Shown here piece after piece: positions 47,967 to 56,677 of a stretch of 64,000 nt of DNA. Origin of the DNA: JAEZBP01 sp963832725 (GTDB lineage: Bacteria > Myxococcota_A > Polyangia > Polyangiales > Sandaracinaceae); assembly GCA_963832725.1 (NCBI GenBank), contig CAWHVG010000001.1, forward strand, positions 1,302,001 to 1,366,000, given 5' to 3'. The position numbers and the translations under genes were made by a program. The notes under the pieces were generated by a model. The model made no database searches, was not told the DNA's origin, and saw nothing but the letters and a program-made list of their open reading frames with translations. Each line of letters begins with the position of its first letter. Position 1 is the first letter of the stretch.

Positions 47967-50090
47967 ATGAAGACGACACGAATTCTCGCGCTCGCTTCGG
48001 TCCTCACCGCCTGTGGAGGCGGCGGCGGCCAGACCCCGCCGCCCCAGCCGGCGAGCATCGTGGTCAACGTCGACCCCTCGCGGCTCTGGTACCACACCAG
48101 CCAGGACGTGACGCTGGTCGCCGGCATCACCGACGCCCAGGGCATGTCCGTCGACGGCGCGCAGGTGATCTGGACGGTCGACCCGAGCGACGGAGCCAGC
48201 CCGGGCGCGTCGGGAAGCGACCCGCTCCGCACCCGCTACACGCTCGGCGGCCCGGGCACCGTCGTCTTCACCGGCTGCGTGGTGCCACCCGATCCGATGA
48301 CCGACGGGGCCGTCCCCGAGCCCACCCTCTGCGACTCGGTCGCCCTGCGCATCGACGACGGCATGCCCAGCTTGGAGGTGAGCTCGCCCATGCCGGGTGA
48401 CGAGCTCGAGGGCGGCGACGGCATCACGGTGCAAGGCTCGGTCGCCGATCGCAGCACGGTGCGCGTCTACGTGAACGGGCAGGGCGCCGACGTCGACGAC
48501 AGAGGCCACTTCCAGGCGACGCTGCCCGCCCAGTTCGGCATCAACCACATCACCGTCGACGCCTCCGACGGGCTCACCGATCCCTCGGTGGTGGAGATGG
48601 ACGTCCTCTGGGCGCAGTCCTACACGGCCGGCGTCGACGCGGACGGACACCCCTCGCTCACGCTCCCCCACGACGGCTTGGCCTTGCGCCTCGGCCAGCC
48701 CTTCTTCGACGACGGAGTGCCGCTCGACACCACGGCAACGCCGGTGACCACGCGCGACCTCGCCGATCTGATCGAGCTGATCATCGACAACGTCGACGTC
48801 TCCGGCCTCGTGCCCAATCCCGTGGTCGACACCCCGCCGACCTTCACCCTCCGCATCAGCGACCTGACCCTCGGCGCGCCGCACGCCGAGCTCTCGCTGA
48901 CCGACGGCGGGGCGGATCTCTTCATCCGCATCGGCGACATCGACATGAACACCTCGGGCGCGCTGATCGTGGACGGCACCAGCCTCCCTCTGAATGGCAG
49001 CATCCACGCGAGCGCCTTCGCCCACGCGCACCTCACCATCCGCAAGGACAGCTCGCTCGCGCCGCTGCAGGTCTCGATGGGCGATCCGACGGTCGGCATC
49101 GAGAACCTGACCGGCACGTTCGAGAGCGACGAGACGACGGCCGTCTTCCAGCTCGCCTCGGGCCCTCTCCGCGCCGCGCTGGAGAACGCGCTCTCGGACG
49201 CGATGCGGGGCACCGTGTCGAGCATCCCCACTGTGCTCGGCGACGCGCTCGGGTCGATCGACACCGCGCTCTCCGGTCAGAGCTTCATGCTCGACAGCGC
49301 CCCCTTCCCGCCGGTGACCGTCCAGATCGACGGCGGCATCGACACGCTCTCCACCGTGTACCGGCGCGAGATGCTGGCGCTGCTGCGGACCACGGTCGGC
49401 ACCGACGCGATGAGCGTGCACCCCGAATCGCGCGGCGTGGCGCGCCTGGACACCAGCGCGATGGGGTCGGAGTTCTTCCGCGAGGGCTCGCTGACGCTCG
49501 GCGTCCGACTCGCGCTCCTGCAAGGGCTCCTGCACGCGCTCTGGGACTCGGGGCTGCTCGACGTGGACGCGACGCCACTCTTGCCGGCGTCGGTCAGCGG
49601 GCTGGTCAGCGAGGCGCGCATCGTGGGCAAGCTCCCGCCGGTCCTGCGACCTGCACGCGCGGACGAGACCGACGATCTCGTGCTGAGCGTCGGGCAGCTC
49701 GAGCTGGAGCTGACGTTCATGGGCGAGCCGGCGCGCTTCGCCGTCAGCCTGGACGCTGGCGTGAACGTGAACCTGGCCGACAACCACATCGCGCTCGACA
49801 TCACCGACTCGCCCACCATTCACGTCTGGACGCTCGAGGCGGCGGCGAACCCGCACCTGCTCAGCGCGGACACGATCGCCTCGCTGCTCCGGGACATGCT
49901 CTGGCCCAGCCTGGCCGGCTCGGTGGCCAGCGGCGTCGGCTTCGATCTGCCGATCCCGGCGATCGGCGACCTGGGCGGGCTGGCTCCCGGTCTCGCCGGG
50001 CTCACCCTCACGCTGAGCGAGACCGGCTCGCCGCGGATCCGTCAGGGCGTGCTCATCCTCGAGGCCGAGCTCACCGGCAGCGTGCCCTGA
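47967..50090 (+). CDS. Large lipoprotein, paralog 2 of the preceding gene
   Basis: A 707-residue lipoprotein with signal MKTTRILALASVLTACGG (lipobox LTAC). It has one or two Ig-like domains (about 30-210, PASIVVNVDPSRLWYHTSQD) and then the same long region as its neighbour: AELSLTDGGADLFIRIGDID corresponds to AELTLVDGGMQANVHIHDLR, ALLQGLLHALWDSGLLDVDA to the neighbour's LLTQALHGLWRGGFFDATID, and FDLPIPAIGDLGG to its IPIPSF segment. A lipid-binding TULIP-like function is possible but unproven. The last 49 bases overlap the end of the opposing gene. Confidence 0.7.
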   Translation: MKTTRILALASVLTACGGGGGQTPPPQPASIVVNVDPSRLWYHTSQDVTLVAGITDAQGMSVDGAQVIWTVDPSDGASPGASGSDPLRTRYTLGGPGTVVFTGCVVPPDPMTDGAVPEPTLCDSVALRIDDGMPSLEVSSPMPGDELEGGDGITVQGSVADRSTVRVYVNGQGADVDDRGHFQATLPAQFGINHITVDASDGLTDPSVVEMDVLWAQSYTAGVDADGHPSLTLPHDGLALRLGQPFFDDGVPLDTTATPVTTRDLADLIELIIDNVDVSGLVPNPVVDTPPTFTLRISDLTLGAPHAELSLTDGGADLFIRIGDIDMNTSGALIVDGTSLPLNGSIHASAFAHAHLTIRKDSSLAPLQVSMGDPTVGIENLTGTFESDETTAVFQLASGPLRAALENALSDAMRGTVSSIPTVLGDALGSIDTALSGQSFMLDSAPFPPVTVQIDGGIDTLSTVYRREMLALLRTTVGTDAMSVHPESRGVARLDTSAMGSEFFREGSLTLGVRLALLQGLLHALWDSGLLDVDATPLLPASVSGLVSEARIVGKLPPVLRPARADETDDLVLSVGQLELELTFMGEPARFAVSLDAGVNVNLADNHIALDITDSPTIHVWTLEAAANPHLLSADTIASLLRDMLWPSLAGSVASGVGFDLPIPAIGDLGGLAPGLAGLTLTLSETGSPRIRQGVLILEAELTGSVP

Positions 50091-51695
50091 GCTCGGCGCC
50101 ACCAGGGCACGAGGATGGCGAGCGCGACCGAGAGCGCGGCGCCGAAGACGTGCCCGAGCAGGGCGAGGACGAGCGCGCCGAGCACCGCCACCGCGAGCAG
50201 CGAGGCGCCGGAGGCGCTGACGGGCGTGGCCGGCACGCGACCGAAGCGCCGCACCTGGCGCGCGAGGAAGACGCCGACCGCGAGCGTCACGCCGAAGTTG
50301 AGCCCGAAGTAGACGAGGCCGGTCGCGTGCCCGCCTCGCACCACGGGCACGCCGGGTGCCGGCTGCACGGTCATGAAGTAGAGGATCCCCGCCTCGCCGA
50401 GGTAGGGCGCGTCGGCGGCGTGGGAGAACGCGCGCGGCAACGCCAGCGTCCCGTCCGGCAAAGGCCAGGAAGCGGCCACGAGCTCGCTCGAGAGCGTGAA
50501 CGCTTCGTCGAAGCGACCGTTTCGACGAGCGGCGGCGATGCCGAACGCGCTGGCCGAGGTCCCGAAGCCGTCGAGCACCGGCCCGGCGTCGACCTCGAAC
50601 GTCCAGTCCGGCTCCGTGCCCCGCGCGTACTCGCGAAAGCCCGCCGCCCAGCCGCGGTCCTGCCAGAACGAGCGCTCGTAGCGCCCGTACCACTCGCGCG
50701 CCTGCTCGGGCCACAAATCCGGCGCGAAGAGGAGCACCCACGACATCCCGATGCCGCGCGCGGGCTGAACCTAGTCCCCCGTATCCGTAGTGAGTGCCCA
50801 ATATCGGCGAGCCATCGGCGTGCGAATCAAGGAACGACGACGAGGCGATGCCACAGCATCGTCGAGGAGGAGTGACGCTGAGTCGCGCGGCGAGAGCCGC
50901 CGAGATTGGGTAGGAATCACGGATACGGGGGACTAGGTGCCGCTCGGAAGCGTCACTCGATAGCGCACCAGACCGAGCGCGTCGGCGTTCTCGCCCGTGA
51001 ACGCGCGGAGCGAGCGCTCCACGAACGCGGTGATCCGTGCCCAGCACCGCGTCCGCGCGGCGGATCGACCCCACCGCCGCCAGCACGTCGATCGGGTAGC
51101 ACTCGCCCGGATAGTCGTGCAGCAGCCCGAGCGGCGACGCGTCCAGATCGGCGGACAATGTCTCCACCTGGTCGCGCAGCACCTCCTTCGAGCCGGCGTC
51201 GCTGGTCAGCGCCACGTGACTGGTCAGCCCGGCGATGAGCAGCGAGCGGAAGAAGACGTTCTCGCGGTGCAGATAGCCATCGCCCCAGTGCGTCCGCACC
51301 CACGTGCGATGCGTCGGATCGAGCAATAGATCGCGGGCCGCGTCCACCGCGTCGCTCGCGTACTCCATCGGCGGCGCGCCGTCCGGGTCGGCCTGAAGCG
51401 CCTCGGTGGCCATCAGGTAGAAGACCGCGGTGAACATCGGCCACTCGCTGGTGGGCACGTCGTAGAGCGGCGCATCCGCCGCGCGACCGGTCGCCAGCCG
51501 CTCGCGCCCCCACGCCTCGACGCGCGGCGTCAGATCGCGGTGCAGCACTCGAGCGCGCCGCGGGATCCCCGGTCCGCCGAGCGCCGGATCGGCCAGGTCG
51601 CGGACCAGCACGGTGCCGGGATAGAAGAACAGACAGAGCGTGGCGACGGAGAGCGCGAGCAAGCTGATCGCGCGAAGGGTGAAGAAGCGGCGCAT
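50042..51695 (-). pseudogene. Linalool dehydratase/isomerase-like membrane protein gene, split by a hairpin element
   Basis: The intact gene would encode about 490 residues: an N-terminal membrane helix (FFTLRAISLLALSVATLCLF), an (alpha/alpha)6-barrel domain resembling linalool dehydratase/isomerase, and two or three C-terminal helices. Matching segments, in order, are GDGYLHRENVFFRSLLIAGL, LLHDYPGECYPIDVLAAVG, ADAVLGTD and, after the interruption, GIGMSWVLLFAPDLWPEQA. Two breaks exist: one extra base near 51033 and the 166 bp element at 50771-50936, whose terminal CTAG supplies an in-frame TAG right after LPSGT. Simple removal of the element with one CTAG kept still leaves TAG, so the pre-insertion sequence is unclear. 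The 3' end overlaps the convergent lipoprotein gene by 49 bases. Confidence 0.6.
50771..50936. repeat. CTAG-bounded long hairpin element, family A (second copy)
   Basis: A 166 bp copy of the element at 5375-5539 with only a handful of differences. The ends here are perfect inverted repeats, CTAGTCCCCCGTATCCGT at each side, and the apex is GATGC-CACA-GCATC. It lies inside the linalool-dehydratase-like coding sequence. This shows mobility, since a homologous protein continues on both sides. Confidence 0.9.
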
Positions 51696-51965
51696 GGACG
51701 TTCCCTTTCTCGGTTCTCGTCCAGCGTTCGCGCCGGCGCGGCACCCTTCCCGCGTCGCTTTCGCGAACGGTCGCAGAGCGTGGCGGAGCGGTCGCGTTGA
51801 GCGATGAGCGGCGAGCTCCGAGCCCCGGATCGGTCCGATTGACGCCGCGCCGTCGGTCGCGTGCGCTGCTCGCGGCCGCTATGAAAGCCGGCGCTCGGCT
51901 CCATTCCCCCGCTCCGCGGACCGGGCGAGCGACGACTACGCTTTGGTAGTGGCTCCCCGTTCGCG

Positions 51966-52634
51966 CTACGGCCGCGCTCGCCCAACCGAGGCCGGCGCGA
52001 TGCTCCGGTAGATGCAGAGGCTCTCTCCGAGAGGCGCGATCGGAACGAGCCAGGGACACGCCAGAGGAGGCATGTCGACGCAGCAGATCCGGATGGGCCG
52101 CATGCGCGCGATGCCCTCGAGGACGGAGAGGACGCGACGGAGCCGCTCACCCGTGAACGGGCAGTAGAGGAAGAAGGCCGTCCCGATCGTGATGAACCGG
52201 AGCAGGTCCACCGCGTCGCCTTCGATGACGGATGAGCGCGAAAGGTCCAGGCGAGCAGCGAGTGCTCGCCCAGCCCGGGCCAGGCGGGGTTGGATTTCGA
52301 GCCCGATGCACCCGGCACCCGTCAGCAGGTGCGCGAGCGCGGTGGTCCTGCCGAGACCCGAGCCCACGTCGACGAACACGTCGGCGGAGGTGATGGCCGC
52401 CTCTCGCACCGCGTCCAGCACAGTCGCGACCGGGCAGGGCAAGTAGGGCGCGCAGCCGCGAGGGAGGCTCGGCTCGTCGTGTGGGATGTCGTCGATACCG
52501 AGCACGCGGTCGACCCAGGCATCCCGTTCGGACGTCGGGACCTCGGCCAGCGCCGCTCGAAAGGCGGCAGGCGTGAAAAGCTCACCGGCGAGCTGCGCGC
52601 GCACCCGCTCCGCGGTGTCCAGATGCCCTGCCAT
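51966..52634 (-). CDS. SAM-dependent methyltransferase (DOT1-like motif I)
   Basis: A 222-residue methyltransferase. After a helical N-terminus (about 1-70), motif I is VFVDVGSGLGRTTALAHLLT, followed by CIGLEIQPRLARAGRALAAR and the acidic SSVIEGDAVDLLRF. The later strands include FFLYCPFTGERLRRVLSVLE, resembling a DOT1/histone-methyltransferase-like catalytic core as found in small bacterial proteins. Substrate unknown. ATG 52634 starts MAGHLDTAERV. It reads toward the LDI-like gene; 270 bases of apparently empty sequence lie between. Confidence 0.78.
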   Translation of the reverse strand: MAGHLDTAERVRAQLAGELFTPAAFRAALAEVPTSERDAWVDRVLGIDDIPHDEPSLPRGCAPYLPCPVATVLDAVREAAITSADVFVDVGSGLGRTTALAHLLTGAGCIGLEIQPRLARAGRALAARLDLSRSSVIEGDAVDLLRFITIGTAFFLYCPFTGERLRRVLSVLEGIARMRPIRICCVDMPPLACPWLVPIAPLGESLCIYRSIAPASVGRARP

Positions 52635-52719
52635 GACGGAGCGACCGTACCATCGCCCAAGGCCAGGGCCTTCCCAATGACTGCACCGCGCACGAGTGCG
52701 GAACCGTCGGACACGCGGC

Positions 52720-52915
52720 GCGCCGCGGTCGTAAGCGCAGGCGGCGTGCTCGGGATGCGCGGTGACCAGCACCACCTCGACACCGAGATCGGCCGCGGTG
52801 TCGACGACGTCCAGGCCGGACAGGGCGCCCATGCGAACATCGAGCAACGCGAGGTCGACGTCCTTCTGCTCGAGCGTGGCCAGCACGGCCTCGCCGCTCT
52901 CGCACTTCGGCGACG
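52720..52915 (-). pseudogene. Fragment of a response-regulator receiver domain
   Basis: The frame reads CESGEAVLATLEQKDVDLAL, then LDVRMGALSGLDVV, DLGVEVVLVTAHPEHAACAY and DRGAPRVRRF. This is the middle of a receiver domain, including the phospho-acceptor Asp in LLDVRM and the conserved Thr in LVTAH. The first strand is missing and no output domain follows. Such receivers usually belong to LytTR-type regulators. It is joined directly to the truncated membrane protein upstream. Confidence 0.6.
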
Positions 52916-53221
52916 GAGGTGCAGGGAGGCCGGCAGCACGCCGCCGAGCAGATAGACGAGGGCCGCGAGCGCGAGGACGTAGGCGGCGGTGCCGGCGACG
53001 AGGAACGCTCCGCGCCGGGCCGAGCAGGTGGTGCGCCAGAGGTGCGGCGAGGCGAGGCAGAAGGCCGAGAAGAGGAGCGTGTCGACCGAGACCCAGGCGA
53101 GCGAGCGCGTGGTGGTCCATTCGGTGACGCTGAGCACGCCGAGCACCAAGGCCAGCGGCACGGCGCGCCTCGGCGTGAGGAGCGCGCGAGGTCGCCGTGA
53201 GCCGAGGGGCGAGTGCGGCAT
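52916..53221 (-). pseudogene. N-terminal membrane part of a truncated protein (possible LytS-like sensor)
   Basis: About 100 residues with four membrane helices (VPLALVLGVLSVTEWTTTRS, VDTLLFSAFCLASPHLW, GAFLVAGTAAYVLALAALVY). This is the layout of the N-terminus of LytS/YehU-like histidine kinases. Coding character ends at about 52915, where a receiver-domain fragment begins in another frame. One deletion removing the kinase body and the start of the regulator would explain both. Confidence 0.5.
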
Positions 53222-53322
53222 GCGGCCACCGAAAGCATGTCGGCTGGTGCCCGCGCCGTCGACGCTTCGCTGCGGAACCGAAGCGGTAGCCAGGCCCGCG
53301 CGAGCCGGTGTACCGTCGCCCG

Positions 53323-53661
53323 ATGGGGCAAACGCAAGCCTTGCTGCTCCAGGGCTCGACCACCTGCATCGAGTGGTTGGTGGCCCTGGTGCTCATCGTC
53401 GTGGGCGCGATTCCGATCCGAAAAGCGGAGGCACGCGCCGGCTACCTCGTCATCGGCACGGGCATGCTCTGGCTGATGTCGACCTGCTGCGGTCTCCTCC
53501 CGACGCTCCGCTGGCAGATCTCGCCCGGTGAGCCCGGCATCCTCGAGGCCGTGGTGCCCTGGTTCTCCTTCCTCTTGGAAATCGCCGGTCTGGGCGCGCT
53601 CATCGCCGCCGCAGTGGTGATGGCGCGCGCGCTCATCGCGCTCGGGGGAGGTGCGAAGTGA
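53323..53661 (+). CDS. Small four-helix membrane protein (pair member 1)
   Basis: A 112-residue protein with about three or four membrane helices: TCIEWLVALVLIVVGAIPI, YLVIGTGMLWLMSTCCGLLP and FLLEIAGLGALIAAAVVMAR. It shares spacing and the STCC motif in the second helix with the next gene's product, so the two are paralogs or heteromeric partners. The stop overlaps the next ATG (TGATG). Function unknown; it is divergent from the sensor remnant. Confidence 0.72.
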   Translation: MGQTQALLLQGSTTCIEWLVALVLIVVGAIPIRKAEARAGYLVIGTGMLWLMSTCCGLLPTLRWQISPGEPGILEAVVPWFSFLLEIAGLGALIAAAVVMARALIALGGGAK

Positions 53662-54011
53662 TGACCTGGGTGTTCTTCTCGCTCCGGACGCTGCTCTTGC
53701 TGGCCATGACCGCGACCGGCGCCACCGTGGTCCGGCAAGCGCACCCGACCTCGGGCTACCTCCTCACCGCCGCCGGCGCGTTCGAGCTGCTCTCGACCTG
53801 TTGCTGGCGCGGCATCCACCTCGCGACCGATGGCCCCTACCCGGCCGGAGTGCTCTACATCGGGCTTCGCATCCTGGGCGAGCTCACGATGGCCATCTCG
53901 GTGGGGCTGATCGTCGCCGCGTTGGTCACCCTCGCCAATCGGATCGCCGCGCGCCGCAAGGAGTCCGCCGGGGGCGCGCAGCCCCAGCCGCCCGCACCGA
54001 GCGCGTTCTGA
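53661..54011 (+). CDS. Small four-helix membrane protein (pair member 2)
   Basis: A 116-residue protein with the same layout as its neighbour: FFSLRTLLLLAMTATGATVV, YLLTAAGAFELLSTCCWRGI and LGELTMAISVGLIVAALVTL. A Gln/Pro-rich cytoplasmic tail (GGAQPQPPAPSAF) follows. Shared STCC and size point to duplication. Overlap with the upstream stop implies coupled translation. No family recognised. Confidence 0.72.
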   Translation: MTWVFFSLRTLLLLAMTATGATVVRQAHPTSGYLLTAAGAFELLSTCCWRGIHLATDGPYPAGVLYIGLRILGELTMAISVGLIVAALVTLANRIAARRKESAGGAQPQPPAPSAF

Positions 54012-54068
54012 GCCCCGCGCCGAGCGCGTTCTGAACGCTGCGCGGCTTCCCTGAACGGCCCGACTCTA

Positions 54069-55139
54069 CTACCGCCCGAGCTCCTCGTCGCCGTCGAGCC
54101 AGCCGCCGGAGGCGGTGCGGACGGGCTCGTCCACGCGCCGCGGGCGGGCGACGGCGGTGACGCCGCTCGTCTGGCCGGGCGGAGGTGTCCGAACGGGACG
54201 CGCCGGCGCCGGGAGCCCGGCCAGTTGGCACGCGATGGGGCTTGCCGCCGCGTGTACGACCTCCGCGATCCCACTCGTATCGAGCCCGGCAGCGGTGATG
54301 GCGTCGCGGAGCGCGGCGCCGATCGCCGCGGTCGAGCCCGGGCGCGCCCCCCGCTCGCGGGCGAGCATCGCGTCGAGCACCGTGGCCGCGTCTTCGGGCA
54401 GGTCATCGCGCAGGCGACCGGTCCGGCGGATGGGCGTGTTCATGATGGCGTCGAGCGTCTCGAACGGCGTCCGGCCATCGAACAGACCCCGGTCCGCCAG
54501 CAGCTCCCAGGCCACGATCCCCAGCGCGAACACGTCGGAGGCGCGATCGACGGTGCCGCCCAGCGCCTGCTCCGGCGCGCAGTACCGGAGCTTGCCCTTG
54601 AACTGTCCCGTCTTGGTCCGCGTAGCCCGCTGCGAGGCCCGCGCCACGCCGAAGTCGGACACGCGCAAGCGCCCGTCGAAACCGACCAGGAGGTTCTGCG
54701 GCGAGACGTCTCGGTGCACCACGTCGAGCGGTGTCCCGTCTTCCGCCCTCGCCGTGTGGGCCGCCGCGAGGCCGTCTGCGGCCTGGGCCACGAGCGAGAG
54801 CACCAGCCCGGTCGGCAGAGGCTCGGCCCGCGAACGGGCCACCTCCGCGAGCGTCGCGCCCAGCACGAGCTCCATCGCCATGAAGACGATCTGCGTGCGC
54901 TCGCAGCGACCGTAGTCCACCACGCCGACCACGTTAGGATGCTCCACGCGCGAGTTGATGCGCGCCTCGTCGAGGAACATCGTCGTGTACTCGTCGTCGT
55001 CCGTGAGCTCGGGCCGGATCAGCTTGAGCGCCACCCACCCCGCGTCGTGCCGGGCCACGGCGACGCGCGCCATCCCGCCCTCGGCGAGCATCTCGACGGG
55101 CCGATAGGGCCCGATCGCCGGCGGGAGCTCCGGGTGCAT
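54069..55139 (-). CDS. Serine/threonine protein kinase
   Basis: A 356-residue soluble kinase without a membrane helix. MLAEGGMARVAVARHDAGWV is a degenerate glycine loop, ALKLIRPEL holds the Lys, VVHRDVSPQNLLV is the catalytic loop with the S-P-Q variant frequent in myxobacterial kinases, VSDFGVARAS is the DFG segment, and YCAPEQALGG completes the activation segment. The C-terminal 90 residues are Pro/Arg-rich. ATG 55139 is taken because MHPELPPAIGPYRPVEML begins the kinase fold; upstream the frame stays open only because it reads through a hairpin element 12 bases away. The promoter must lie in or beyond that element. Confidence 0.92.
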   Translation of the reverse strand: MHPELPPAIGPYRPVEMLAEGGMARVAVARHDAGWVALKLIRPELTDDDEYTTMFLDEARINSRVEHPNVVGVVDYGRCERTQIVFMAMELVLGATLAEVARSRAEPLPTGLVLSLVAQAADGLAAAHTARAEDGTPLDVVHRDVSPQNLLVGFDGRLRVSDFGVARASQRATRTKTGQFKGKLRYCAPEQALGGTVDRASDVFALGIVAWELLADRGLFDGRTPFETLDAIMNTPIRRTGRLRDDLPEDAATVLDAMLARERGARPGSTAAIGAALRDAITAAGLDTSGIAEVVHAAASPIACQLAGLPAPARPVRTPPPGQTSGVTAVARPRRVDEPVRTASGGWLDGDEELGR

Positions 55140-55150
55140 CGTGCTCGACC

Positions 55151-55284
55151 CTAGTGCGAGATCCATCCCGGCAGAAGGGGAGATGGTTTGTCCCGACGCT
55201 CCAGGGCCGCGTTGCTCCTCCTCGCCGATGCTGGGCATCGACTCGTCGGAGCGCCTCGCCCTGAAACGCCCGTCCGGCGCCATC
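55151..55284. repeat. CTAG-bounded hairpin element, family B (truncated copy)
   Basis: It starts CTAGTGCGAGATCCATCCCG and matches element B at 5714-5879 through the apex (here GATGC-TGG-GCATC) up to GGCGCCATC, then diverges; the right terminus with CTAG is absent. It lies just upstream of the kinase start. Read on the minus strand both B copies encode the same peptide (FRARRSDESM), an artefact of shared DNA. Confidence 0.82.
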
Positions 55285-55449
55285 AGCATCCAGTGCGTCT
55301 GTTCGACCGTCCCCGCCGAGGGACGTCATCGATCATGTCGAGCCTCGACTTCAGTCACTCGGCAATCATGCAACGACTCGGTTCCGGTGCCTCGAAAGCC
55401 ATGGTGAACGCTCGACGCGGTGCACTCCCCGCCCTACGATCGAGGGCCC

Positions 55450-55881
55450 ATGTCGACGGCGCAGTACACGATCGAGACCCGCGTGGGCCGGCTGATCGAA
55501 GCCCGTGTCTTCGAGCTGAACGACCGAGAAGAGACGGACGCCTACAGCGCGACGCTCGCCCAAGAGGTGCGGCGCCACCCGCGCGATCGGCCGCCCGTTC
55601 TATGCGCCGACCACCGCCCCGTCCGCATCTACCCGCAGGCGGCCGCGGACAGGCTGATCGAGCTCTTCCAGGACATGAACTCGCGCCTCGCGCGCATCGC
55701 GATCCTGGTGTCGCCGAGCAACGCGACGATCCTCATGCAGCTCGAGCGCATCGTGCGCGAGGCGGGCTACGAGAACCGCCGCGTCTTCCGCGCAACCGCC
55801 CCCGCCCTGACGCACCTCGGCCTGACCTTGAGCCCCGAGGAGATGACCCGGGCCCGGGCGTTCCTCGCCGAGCATCGCTGA
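55450..55881 (+). CDS. Hypothetical protein (STAS/SpoIIAA-like pattern)
   Basis: A 143-residue soluble protein. TIETRVGRLIEARVFELNDR, then RPPVLCADHRPVRIYPQAAA, LIELFQDMNSRLARIAILVS and LERIVREAGYENRRVFRATA alternate strands and helices. A short domain of this size with such order resembles STAS-like or SpoIIAA-like proteins, but I see no diagnostic motif. ATG 55450 begins STAQYTIETRVGR. It precedes the TetR gene with a 144-base gap to the TetR start. Confidence 0.6.
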   Translation: MSTAQYTIETRVGRLIEARVFELNDREETDAYSATLAQEVRRHPRDRPPVLCADHRPVRIYPQAAADRLIELFQDMNSRLARIAILVSPSNATILMQLERIVREAGYENRRVFRATAPALTHLGLTLSPEEMTRARAFLAEHR

Positions 55882-55996
55882 GCGCGACTCACGGCCGAGC
55901 AGGCGGGTGCACGCCGCGTCCGCGATCGCCGGCCATGCCACGGAGAGCCCTGCGTGACCGATACGGGGTTGCGCTCCGCACGCGGTCGCCCCATGA

Positions 55997-56012
55997 GTGA
56001 GCCTCAGCTCAC
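55997..56012 (+). promoter_or_regulatory. Candidate TetR operator O1
   Basis: GTGAGC-CTCA-GCTCAC, a perfect 6-4-6 inverted repeat 13 bases before the TetR ATG. The same arms recur at 56696-56711. Confidence 0.7.
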
Positions 56013-56025
56013 GATCTACTTCCTC

Positions 56026-56652
56026 ATGGCTCGACCTCCCTCCATCACGGACGAGGAGCTGCTCCGGCACGCCCGGGCGGTCTTTCTCGATCACGGCATC
56101 CGCGCCACCGCGGTGGACGTCGCGCACCGGGCGGGCGTGTCGGAGGCGCTGGTGTTCAAGCGCTTCGGCACCAAGGACGAGCTCTTCCGCAAGTCGATGC
56201 AGGCCGAGCTCTCGCCGGACGAGATCGGTTGGCTCGCGGATCTCGACGCGCGAATCGGGCGGGGCGACCTCCGTACGCACCTCTTCGAGATCGGGATGGC
56301 CGCCGTCCGCTTCTTCCGGAAGCTGATGCCGCTGATCATGATGAGCTGGTCGAACACGCGCGATGCAGAGACGCCCACGGTGCACGCCCGGCGGGACGCC
56401 CCACCCTTCGTCGCGCGCCGCCGCATCGAGGCGTTCTTCGAGGCCGAGCGGAGGCTCGGACGCATGCGCGAGGGTTGCGACACCGAAATCGTGGCCCGGC
56501 TCTTCTTGGGCGCGCTCTTCAACCACGTGAGCTGGGAGATCACCATCGGCGCGCACGACCCGCGGCCGCTCGGCGCGGAGGCCTACGTGCGCGGCGTGAT
56601 CGACCTGCTCTGGGACGGCATCGCGCCGCCCCGGCCGAAGAAGAAAGGCTGA
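56026..56652 (+). CDS. TetR-family transcriptional repressor of an export operon
   Basis: A 208-residue regulator. The helix-turn-helix is at residues about 10-55 (LRHARAVFLDHGIRATAVDV, then AHRAGVSEALVFKRFGTKDE). The helical ligand domain (MAAVRFFRKLMPLIMMSWSN, ARLFLGALFNHVSWEITIGA) makes up the rest. ATG 56026 precedes ARPPSITDEELL, the usual TetR start; upstream ATGs at 55993 and 55954 would place the operator inside the gene. It is followed within 26 bases by the TolC-like gene, and a second operator lies at that gene's 5' end, so TetR probably represses the whole exporter. Confidence 0.9.
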   Translation: MARPPSITDEELLRHARAVFLDHGIRATAVDVAHRAGVSEALVFKRFGTKDELFRKSMQAELSPDEIGWLADLDARIGRGDLRTHLFEIGMAAVRFFRKLMPLIMMSWSNTRDAETPTVHARRDAPPFVARRRIEAFFEAERRLGRMREGCDTEIVARLFLGALFNHVSWEITIGAHDPRPLGAEAYVRGVIDLLWDGIAPPRPKKKG

Positions 56653-56677
56653 TCGAGCGATGGGAGGACTCGACGTG

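Noticed and set aside
47862..51695. A 1277-codon minus-strand frame
   Set aside because: Only the first part is the LDI-like gene; the rest is antisense to two lipoprotein genes and low-complexity, a consequence of high GC.
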